Assembly (NCBI GenBank): GCA_024762835.1
Contig: JANTGP010000006.1
Location: 1 to 41,058, forward strand
Length of the DNA stretch: 41,058 bases
Origin: Bacteroidota bacterium
Lineage (GTDB): Bacteria > Bacteroidota > Bacteroidia > Bacteroidales > M50B96
Direction of reading: 5' to 3'
Of the stretch, positions 34,199 to 41,058 are shown piece by piece (within the stretch, counting starts at the first letter, position 1; each line of letters starts with the position of its first letter). Position numbers and translations under genes: made by a program. Below the pieces are notes generated by a model, which saw nothing but the letters and a program-made list of their open reading frames with translations, was not told where the DNA came from and made no database searches.

Positions 34199-35371
34199 TT
34201 ATTTTATTATTTCATTTCTGGCATCACGAACAGAAATCTTTTTGTTATTTTTATAAGCTACAATATACGAATCTTTAAAATGTTTTTTAACTTTTTTATG
34301 CAATTTAATAATTTCTTCGTAATTGTTCTCATTTCCAATTGTATATTTATAATACTTACCCTCCAGCTTTTCTTTAATATCGGGGTATTTTTTATATTTT
34401 CTTGAATTCAGGTTTATTTTATTTTTTGAGGCTGCAATTTGGATTTTAAAAACAGGTAGATTTTCATCAAGGCTTTTTACACTATCTGTAGCAACTGGTA
34501 TATTATTGATGCTGTGTTTTTCAATCTCATTTTTGTAATCTCTGAAGGCACGGTAAATTGCTGATGCAATAATATCCTGACCATATTCTGAAAGAAGATA
34601 TTTTTCTTCTGTTTTATTTGTAAGAAAGCCGGTTTCGATAAGTACACTTGGCATTGTAGTATTCCAAAGAACAAGAAAACCTGCTTGTTTTACCCCACGG
34701 CTCTTTCTTCCAGCACGGTGTTCAAACTGGTCTTGAATTTTTGCAGCAAACGAGAGGCTTAGGTCGAGATAAGTATTTTGCTCAAGAGACATCCTAATAT
34801 ATGATTCGGGTGAATTAGGGTCAAAGCCTGAATAGTTTGATTTATAATCTTTTTCCTTAACAACATAGGCATTTTCTGTTTGGGCAACTTTAAGGTTTGC
34901 AGCATTCTTATGTAAACCCATCACGAAAGTTGAAGTTCCGGTAACATTTTTATTACCGGCAGAATTTACATGAATTGAAATAAAAAGGTCGGCATGACTA
35001 CGATTGGCTAATCTTGACCTTTGATAAAGAGTTGGATATGTATCATCTGTACGTGTATAAATAACTTTTACGTTTTTTAAATTCTCTTTTATGTAATTGC
35101 CTACTTTAAGAGTAATTGCAAGAGTTATATCTTTTTCTTTTGATTTAGAACCTAATGCCCCGGGGTCGTCACCACCATGGCCGGCATCAAGAACAACAAT
35201 AAAACTGTCTTTTTGTGCATTTGAAGTAATTGGGAATGTGAAAAATACTATCAACAATAAAGCAAGAAAGTTAAGATTGATTCGTTTTGAATATAATTTT
35301 ATCAATTCCGAAAAATGAGATAAAATCGGTGGATAATATTTAAAATACTTTTGATGACTATTAAAATTCAT
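34199..35371 (-). CDS. N-acetylmuramoyl-L-alanine amidase (Amidase_3) with C-terminal SPOR-like domain
   Basis: A 390-residue exported zinc amidase that cuts the stem peptide from peptidoglycan, usually for daughter-cell separation. The signal segment starts unusually late (about 32-53, NLNFLALLLIVFFTFPITSNAQ) after a basic N-region of 31 residues; no in-frame Met exists closer to it. Catalytic domain about 56-275: zinc ligands H65 (DAGHGGDD), E79 (KEKDITLA) and H134 (SIHVNS), catalytic E244 (LIETGFLTN). The C-terminal part (about 305-380, VFKIQIAASK to DSYIVAYKNNKKI) resembles a SPOR domain, which binds denuded septal glycan. First gene of the amidase-MCE-PLP operon, divergent from lptD. Confidence 0.93.
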   Translation of the reverse strand: MNFNSHQKYFKYYPPILSHFSELIKLYSKRINLNFLALLLIVFFTFPITSNAQKDSFIVVLDAGHGGDDPGALGSKSKEKDITLAITLKVGNYIKENLKNVKVIYTRTDDTYPTLYQRSRLANRSHADLFISIHVNSAGNKNVTGTSTFVMGLHKNAANLKVAQTENAYVVKEKDYKSNYSGFDPNSPESYIRMSLEQNTYLDLSLSFAAKIQDQFEHRAGRKSRGVKQAGFLVLWNTTMPSVLIETGFLTNKTEEKYLLSEYGQDIIASAIYRAFRDYKNEIEKHSINNIPVATDSVKSLDENLPVFKIQIAASKNKINLNSRKYKKYPDIKEKLEGKYYKYTIGNENNYEEIIKLHKKVKKHFKDSYIVAYKNNKKISVRDARNEIIK

Positions 35372-35506
35372 TCGTATTTGTATTTTTTATTAGTTTTAAA
35401 ACACATTAAAACAGATGTCGATAATGTTGTAAGTTAGTAGTAAGTAGTTTGTTATAGTTCTTTTGCTATTACTCTTTTAACAACATTCTCTATTGAAAAA
35501 CATATT

Positions 35507-38095
35507 TTGGACAAAAATAGTATATATAAATTGTTATTAAAATTACTAAAAGGGCTTTTTCTTGTCACAATAATGAGTACATCATTAAGTGATATTGCAT
35601 TTTCCCAACAGATAGATTCACTGGCTTTAAATATTAATTCTTTGGCTAATGATTCTACAATTGCCGAAGATACAATAAAAACCGAAAAAAGCACGGAGGT
35701 AGTTTTAGAAGATCCGGTGAATTATTCAGCTGCTGATTCTACACCGTTTGATTTAGAAAAACAAAAGCTTTATTTATTTAATGATGCAAAAGTAAGTTAT
35801 CAGGACATAGAATTATCTGCCTACTATATTGAATTTAATATGGAAACAAATGAATTGTTTGCCAAAGGAACCTGCGATAGTTTAGGCCATAAAACCGGCT
35901 TGCCATATTTCAAACAGGGCGAAGAGGAGTTTAGAGCCGATACTTTGTGGTATAATTTTAAATCAAAAAAGGGCTTTATTAAAGGATTAAAAACAGAACA
36001 AGAAGGAGGCTATTTACATAGTGAGATAACTAAGCGAAGTGCTGATGCAACAATCTGTATTAAAGATGGTAAATACACTACTTGCGATTTAGATCACCCT
36101 CATTATTATATTGACTTAACAAAAGCTAAAGTTATTCCCGATGATAAAATTGTTTCGGGTCCTGCATATCTTGTTATTGCCGATGTACCAACACCCATAG
36201 GTATTCCTTTCGGTTTTTTTCCTAATCAAAAAAAGTATACATCAGGTGTTTTGATTCCTGAATATGGCGAGGAAACAAACAGAGGTTTCTTTTTACGAAA
36301 CGGTGGTTATTACTTTGCTTTAAGCGATTACTTCGACCTTTCGCTTCGTGGCGATATTTACTCAAGAGGTACATGGGGTGCAAGGATGCATACCAATTAC
36401 AAAAAACGCTATAAGTTTAATGGAAGTTTCGACATAAAATTCTTTGATAATGTAGTGGGAGAGAAAGGTCTGCCTAATTACTCTAAATCAAAAGATTTTT
36501 CTGTAGCATGGGTGCATCGTCAGGATGCTAAAGCACATCCGGGAAGCAGTTTCTCGGCGGATGTAAATCTAAGTTCAAGCTCATATGATAAGAATCAGAC
36601 TTATAGCTCTACAAACTATCTTAATAATACAAAGTCGTCAAGTGTTTCATATAGTAAGAGCTGGGGTAGCGATTTTAATTTTTCAGCTAACTTACGCCAT
36701 TCTCAAAATAATATAAATAAGAGTGTAAGCCTTACCTTGCCTTCTCTCAATTTTAACATGAACCGGCAATACCCGTTCAGACGTAAGAATGTGATTGGCG
36801 ACCTGAGATGGTACGAAAAGATTGAGATTAGTTATAAGTCGAAACTGGAAAATCAAATTAATACCGGCGATTCAATTATTTTTACATCACAAGCCCTTGA
36901 TTACCTTCGTAATGGCTTTCAACAAGATATCCCTCTTAGTGCAAATTTTAAATTCTTTAAGTTTTTCACTTTCACTCCTTCAATGAAATACACGGGCAGG
37001 GCTTATACAAAATATTTTGTAAAACGTTGGGACGACGAGTATGCTGTTAATGATTCAACATACGGAGCTGTGGTAGTGGATACAATAAATAAATTTAAGT
37101 ATGTAAATGATTTTTCACCAAGTATAAGCCTCGCAGTTGCACCTACCGTTTACGGGATGTATCAGTTACGGAGCGAAAAAGTAAAAGCAATCAGACATGT
37201 AATGACACCTTCAGTAAGGTTTAATTATAAAGCGGGTACAGGTAAAGATGATTCAGATATTTGGCGACCTATGCCATTAGGTAGTGATAGTGTTGATATG
37301 GATAATACTTATTCAATATTTACAGGCTCGTTATATGGTTCGCCAATTAGCAAAAATGAATCGGGAAGTGTGAATTTGTCTATCGGTAATAACCTGGAGA
37401 TGAAGGTAAAGAGCAAGAAAGACACAATTGACGGTTATAAAAAAATTAAGCTAATTGAGAGTTTGAGCTTTTCTTCTTCGTATAACATCTTTAAAGAGGA
37501 GAATAATTGGAGTAATATTACCATGAGCGGCCGTACTACTTTATTTAAAAAGATGAAAATAACATTTGGAGGTAGCTTCGACCCCTATGCTTTAGACTCT
37601 GCCGGCCTTAGAACAAATAATTTTGAGATTAATGAGAATTACAGGTTGGGGCGTTTGACAAGTGCAAATTTTTCTACAGGATTCTCGTTTAAACCACCAA
37701 AACCTGATAAAAGTGAGGATGAAGAATCGGTGATTGGAGATTATAACGAATACTACGTTGACTTTAATGTACCATGGACATTAAGAGTTGACTACACATT
37801 TAAGTATAGTAAGCCTAAGTTTGAATCTGTTATAACTCAAACATTGAGATTCTCGGGTGATGTTAAGTTGACACCAAACTGGAAAATCGGATTCTCTTCG
37901 GGATATGATATTCAAAAGAATGATTTTACTTATACATCAATTGATATTTACAGAGACTTACATTGCTGGGAAGCAAGATTTACATGGATACCATTTGGCT
38001 ATCATCAGAGCTATAATTTTCAGATAAATGTGAAATCATCAATCTTGAAAGATTTGAAATGGGCGAAGCGAAAAAGTTGGTATGATAATTTTTAA
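35507..38095 (+). CDS. lptD: LPS-assembly protein LptD (Bacteroidota type)
   Basis: An 862-residue outer-membrane protein that inserts lipopolysaccharide into the outer leaflet. The start is a TTG at 35507; the next in-frame ATG (35573) would cut into the signal peptide (about 5-35, LLLKLLKGLFLVTIMS, ending near AFSQ). An OstA-like N-terminal periplasmic domain (about 70-200, with AKVSYQDIELSAYYIEF and LFAKG) is followed by the C-terminal barrel (about 215-862) of many amphipathic strands, as in FGFFPNQKKYTSGVLIPEYG and the strand-rich tail. The two cysteines in the ICIKDGKYTTCDLDHPHY segment are kept in phylum relatives. It is longer than the E. coli protein, which is usual here. It is probably co-transcribed with fmt (37 bases). 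Confidence 0.9.
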   Translation: MDKNSIYKLLLKLLKGLFLVTIMSTSLSDIAFSQQIDSLALNINSLANDSTIAEDTIKTEKSTEVVLEDPVNYSAADSTPFDLEKQKLYLFNDAKVSYQDIELSAYYIEFNMETNELFAKGTCDSLGHKTGLPYFKQGEEEFRADTLWYNFKSKKGFIKGLKTEQEGGYLHSEITKRSADATICIKDGKYTTCDLDHPHYYIDLTKAKVIPDDKIVSGPAYLVIADVPTPIGIPFGFFPNQKKYTSGVLIPEYGEETNRGFFLRNGGYYFALSDYFDLSLRGDIYSRGTWGARMHTNYKKRYKFNGSFDIKFFDNVVGEKGLPNYSKSKDFSVAWVHRQDAKAHPGSSFSADVNLSSSSYDKNQTYSSTNYLNNTKSSSVSYSKSWGSDFNFSANLRHSQNNINKSVSLTLPSLNFNMNRQYPFRRKNVIGDLRWYEKIEISYKSKLENQINTGDSIIFTSQALDYLRNGFQQDIPLSANFKFFKFFTFTPSMKYTGRAYTKYFVKRWDDEYAVNDSTYGAVVVDTINKFKYVNDFSPSISLAVAPTVYGMYQLRSEKVKAIRHVMTPSVRFNYKAGTGKDDSDIWRPMPLGSDSVDMDNTYSIFTGSLYGSPISKNESGSVNLSIGNNLEMKVKSKKDTIDGYKKIKLIESLSFSSSYNIFKEENNWSNITMSGRTTLFKKMKITFGGSFDPYALDSAGLRTNNFEINENYRLGRLTSANFSTGFSFKPPKPDKSEDEESVIGDYNEYYVDFNVPWTLRVDYTFKYSKPKFESVITQTLRFSGDVKLTPNWKIGFSSGYDIQKNDFTYTSIDIYRDLHCWEARFTWIPFGYHQSYNFQINVKSSILKDLKWAKRKSWYDNF

Positions 38096-38132
38096 CCCTG
38101 AATGGTTTGTTAGGGTTTAATAGAGGATTAAA

Positions 38133-39101
38133 ATGAAAAAAGAGGATTTAAGAATAGTTTTTATGGGTACTCCTGATTTTGCTGTTGAATCGCTCAAGGT
38201 GCTTGTTGAAAACAATTATAATATTGTTGGAGTAATAACTGTTGCTGATAAGCAGGCAGGAAGAGGACGCAAAATAAGACAGTCGCCTGTGAAGATGTAT
38301 TCAATGAAACAGGGTATAAGATTACTTCAGCCGGAGAAACTTAAAGCAAAGGAATTTTTAGATGAGCTTAGAGAGCTAAAAGCGAATTTGCAGGTTGTTG
38401 TTGCTTTTAGGATGTTGCCCGAAGTGGTTTGGGATATGCCAAAATATGGAACATTTAATCTTCATGCATCCTTATTGCCCCAATACAGAGGTGCTGCACC
38501 TATTAATTGGGCGATAATAAATGGCGAGAAATATACAGGCGTAAGCTCTTTTTTCTTAAACCATGATATTGATACGGGAAAAATTATCTTTCAAAAGAAA
38601 ATTGAGATTTTACCCAACGACGATGCCGGTAATTTACACGACAAATTAATGATTGAAGGTTCTGAGATGGTTAAAAAAACTGTTGATGCTATAATTGATG
38701 GTAATTATCCTCAGATAAACCAGTCGGATTTAGTAAAGGCAAACGAAAAGTTGAAATTAGCCCCGAAGATATTTCCGGCTGATTGTGAGATAGATTGGTC
38801 GTTGGATACTGAAAGAGTTTATAATCACATTAGAGGTTTAAGTCCTTTCCCGGTTGCATGGACTACATTAGTTAGTACTAACAGGCAGATACAAATGAAG
38901 GTTTTTAAAGCAAGCAAAGAGCATGTAAGTCATGATTACCCTGCCGGCAAAATATTAACTGATAGTAAGACATTTCTTAAAGTAGCTGTAAATGATGGTT
39001 TTATTTCGTTACAATCTGTTCAGTTGTCCGGAAAAAAAAGATTGCCTATTGCTGATTTCTTACGAGGCTTTCAACAAATAGAATTGTATAGATTTGAATA
39101 A
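38133..39101 (+). CDS. fmt: Methionyl-tRNA formyltransferase
   Basis: A 322-residue cytoplasmic enzyme that formylates initiator Met-tRNA with 10-formyltetrahydrofolate. The formyltransferase domain (about 5-190) shows N109 and H111 in FNLHASLLPQYRG (the SLLP signature) and D147 in HDIDTGK, the three catalytic residues. The C-terminal OB-like domain (about 210-320) binds the tRNA; LSPFPVAWTT is typical. The start MKKEDLRIVFMGTPDFA matches the family, with AGAGG about 8 bases upstream of the ATG. It follows lptD closely, and no terminator separates the two. The 3' end converges on the unknown secreted protein (18-base gap). Confidence 0.97.
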   Translation: MKKEDLRIVFMGTPDFAVESLKVLVENNYNIVGVITVADKQAGRGRKIRQSPVKMYSMKQGIRLLQPEKLKAKEFLDELRELKANLQVVVAFRMLPEVVWDMPKYGTFNLHASLLPQYRGAAPINWAIINGEKYTGVSSFFLNHDIDTGKIIFQKKIEILPNDDAGNLHDKLMIEGSEMVKKTVDAIIDGNYPQINQSDLVKANEKLKLAPKIFPADCEIDWSLDTERVYNHIRGLSPFPVAWTTLVSTNRQIQMKVFKASKEHVSHDYPAGKILTDSKTFLKVAVNDGFISLQSVQLSGKKRLPIADFLRGFQQIELYRFE

Positions 39102-39119
39102 ATGTTAAACAAATTTGAT

Positions 39120-41054
39120 CTACTCACATTCGCAAAGATTACTCACTTTTGAGCATATTCCTTTATATCCTTCGTTAATTGCGTTAATTAGAATATTTAG
39201 GTTCTTATTATTTTCAATTATTGTTTCGGCAGGCAAGTCGTCAAAGTTTATTTCAATATATTCTTGAAGGATAGTCCTTTTCAAAACCAATTCGTCAAAA
39301 ATGTTTTTTAACATTGAGATATGTGCAGGTATATTCTGATTGTCAGCTGAAAATTTATTAAAATACCGGTTTACACAATCTTCTTTCATAAGTGCATAAA
39401 ATATCTCGTCGCGGGCATTTGCCACAATCTTTTGATTGTTGATTAATGCTTCTTTTTTTATTTTTCTTGAATATATGGCATTGAACTTCTCAACTTCTTC
39501 TGATATGCGTGAGCGGCAATATTTACAATTACTGGTTTTTATTTTATCTATTAATCGGTTTTTAATTTCAAGTCCCTTATCCCTGTCACCAATTGCATCT
39601 AGCTCTTGCAAATATTTTTCGTAATATTTACGGTACAGTTTCATTTCCAACTCTGTAATTGCATCGTTTACCTGATTGAATAAATCATTGTCACCATCGT
39701 CTGAAGGTAAAACAAGCGAATATAAGTTTCGCAGATGTTTTTCATATTCTTCTTCACTTAATTCGGCATTGTTGTTATTTTCTAAAAATGAGAGCGTGTT
39801 TACAAGAGCTTTACCGTTTTTTAGTTGGTTGTCAGCCTCGAGGTATAAACCTGCAGTAGTTAGTATTGAAGCATATTTATCTTTAAAACTGTTGATGTAG
39901 GTGTCATCATCAATAAATTCAATATTTCTTGTATTATACAAATTTATAAGGTCTTGGTATTGTTTGCATATTAGGCTGATACTTCGCGAGAAATCTGTAA
40001 AGGTTTTATTCTTCCTGTTTAATCTGTATGTGTTTACTGTTGATTTAAAATTTGCAAATTGTTCGAGAAAGTCAAGAAAATTCATTTCGTGATTGTATGT
40101 AGATTTATTCGGAATACTACCTTTGTCATATTTATTCTGAATGCGAACTCGTCGAAGTCTGATATTTTCAAAAGTAATCTCGTCGCCAATAACATCTTCT
40201 GTAGAGTATTTTGACTTATAATTTACTACTGCAAAATACGGATAGCTTTTAAAGTTAATAAGGCTTTCAAGTTTTTCTCTGTTGATCTCAGGATTATCAT
40301 TTGAGATTAAATAATCAGATAGTTTATCTGTTTTTAGATATATTGCTTTTTTGCCGGAGGGGACAAATACATAAAGAGTTATAGAATAAAAGCGTTTATT
40401 GAAGTCTCTACTTTCATATAATCTTATTGTTGAGTTAAACTTGTACATGTTCTTATTTACACCTGTTTTCATAAACTTGCCCAACTCGCTAATTACAGAT
40501 AATGCCGCTCCCGATGGATTTGGTATTGCTGATATTTGAATCAATTGGTCGGCAATGGTTCTAATAACCTTGTCTTTATCCTTATCGGTAATAATTTTTC
40601 CTTCAATGAGAGCATCGATATAATTAGTTGTAGGTGGAAGTGGCAGGTTATCAATTAGATGAATGACGTCATCATTGTCTGATACATGCACATTGTACCC
40701 GTTTTCATTATCCTGTGTTGCCTGAAAGCTGTAAATAGGGTAGGTGAGGTCACCACCAAAGTATTTAACATCTTTTATATTAGCTGTTATCATTAGGTAC
40801 TCAATATTCTCTTGCCTCATTTTTTTCGGCCAAATTGATTTCTTTTTTTGAGGATATAGATCGTTTACCAGCTTAGTGAATTTAGTTTGATTAAATAAGT
40901 ATAATTCAGTTGATAGGTATTGCCATTCATTTGTAAACTGATAATCAGAAATCTGATTGAATTTTTTAATCGTTTTTATTGCCTCCTGAGATATTGAAGA
41001 AAATGAAACAGAAAGAATAATTATTATTAAAACAGAAGTTTTTCTGTACAGCAT
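39120..41054 (-). CDS. Secreted protein of unknown function
   Basis: A 644-residue protein with a signal peptide (LYRKTSVLIIIILSVSFSSISQ). The ATG is 5 bases from the window edge, so an upstream start cannot be fully excluded, but the signal peptide supports it. The N-terminal half (about 30-300) is mixed alpha/beta with aromatic strands (RFYSITLYVFVPSGKKAIY). The second half (about 310-640) is highly charged and helical (for example ELEMKLYRKYYEKYLQELD). It has CKYCRSR near 515 and a Cys-rich end (CSKVSNLCECE). No T9SS sorting domain, lipobox or membrane anchor follows, so a periplasmic protein is likely. I do not recognise a family. Confidence 0.75.
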   Translation of the reverse strand: MLYRKTSVLIIIILSVSFSSISQEAIKTIKKFNQISDYQFTNEWQYLSTELYLFNQTKFTKLVNDLYPQKKKSIWPKKMRQENIEYLMITANIKDVKYFGGDLTYPIYSFQATQDNENGYNVHVSDNDDVIHLIDNLPLPPTTNYIDALIEGKIITDKDKDKVIRTIADQLIQISAIPNPSGAALSVISELGKFMKTGVNKNMYKFNSTIRLYESRDFNKRFYSITLYVFVPSGKKAIYLKTDKLSDYLISNDNPEINREKLESLINFKSYPYFAVVNYKSKYSTEDVIGDEITFENIRLRRVRIQNKYDKGSIPNKSTYNHEMNFLDFLEQFANFKSTVNTYRLNRKNKTFTDFSRSISLICKQYQDLINLYNTRNIEFIDDDTYINSFKDKYASILTTAGLYLEADNQLKNGKALVNTLSFLENNNNAELSEEEYEKHLRNLYSLVLPSDDGDNDLFNQVNDAITELEMKLYRKYYEKYLQELDAIGDRDKGLEIKNRLIDKIKTSNCKYCRSRISEEVEKFNAIYSRKIKKEALINNQKIVANARDEIFYALMKEDCVNRYFNKFSADNQNIPAHISMLKNIFDELVLKRTILQEYIEINFDDLPAETIIENNKNLNILINAINEGYKGICSKVSNLCECE

Positions 41055-41058
41055 ATAA

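Noticed and set aside
38096-38125. AACCCT...AGGGTT inverted repeat between lptD and fmt as a terminator
   Set aside because: Only 6 base pairs around a 13-base loop and no T-run follows, so lptD-fmt readthrough is more likely.

Overview
The window looks like part of a chromosome from a low-GC member of the Bacteroidota, probably from the marine or gut Bacteroidales/Marinilabiliales side. Three things support this. Four large secreted proteins end in the type A sorting domain of the type IX secretion system (T9SS), with YPNPA/FPNPA motifs. Several genes are preceded by the Bacteroidota promoter pattern TTG-N(15-19)-TAnnTTTG. The housekeeping set (ATP-type pckA, meaB, DPP IV of the Porphyromonas type, Bacteroidota-type LptD) also fits. 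There is no prophage, CRISPR array, tRNA or rRNA that I can recognise.

Layout. 1-783: nitrilase-family amidohydrolase (minus). 784-1149: AT-rich gap with a long-loop hairpin plus T-run and a good promoter. 1168-12074 (plus): a secretome block with a small secreted protein, a 1181-residue CUB/P-domain/Ig-repeat T9SS protein, a DPP IV exopeptidase, and two tandem paralogous trypsin-like T9SS proteases; two strong terminators separate the units. 12071-18906 (minus): cation/proton antiporter, a small beta-barrel protein, and a very long protein made of two UvrA-like units in tandem. 18907-19218: gap holding a degraded REP/IS200-type transposase fragment and a 16-bp hairpin. 19219-22600: meaB, an unusual uracil-DNA glycosylase and a saccharopine dehydrogenase-like protein. 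22650-26231: T9SS papain-like protease and a divergent Na+/solute symporter. 26272-32219: membrane/TPR protein related to TMTC-type glycosyltransferases, pckA with its terminator, and an ABC-F ATPase. 32237-39101: envelope locus with a minus-strand operon (SPOR amidase, MCE/MlaD lipid-transport protein, PLP-dependent dehydratase/racemase) divergent from lptD-fmt. 39120-41054: a secreted protein of unknown function.

How the parts fit. The 1.2-12 kb block and the 22.6 kb protease together look like an extracellular protein-degradation programme: T9SS-exported endopeptidases make peptides, and periplasmic DPP IV would trim dipeptides from them. The 32-38 kb block serves outer-membrane biogenesis (LPS insertion, phospholipid traffic, septal peptidoglycan splitting). 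The most unusual single gene is the tandem UvrA; both halves appear to lack the UvrB-binding domain, so it may act outside classical UvrABC repair. I did not find a clearly new multi-gene system.
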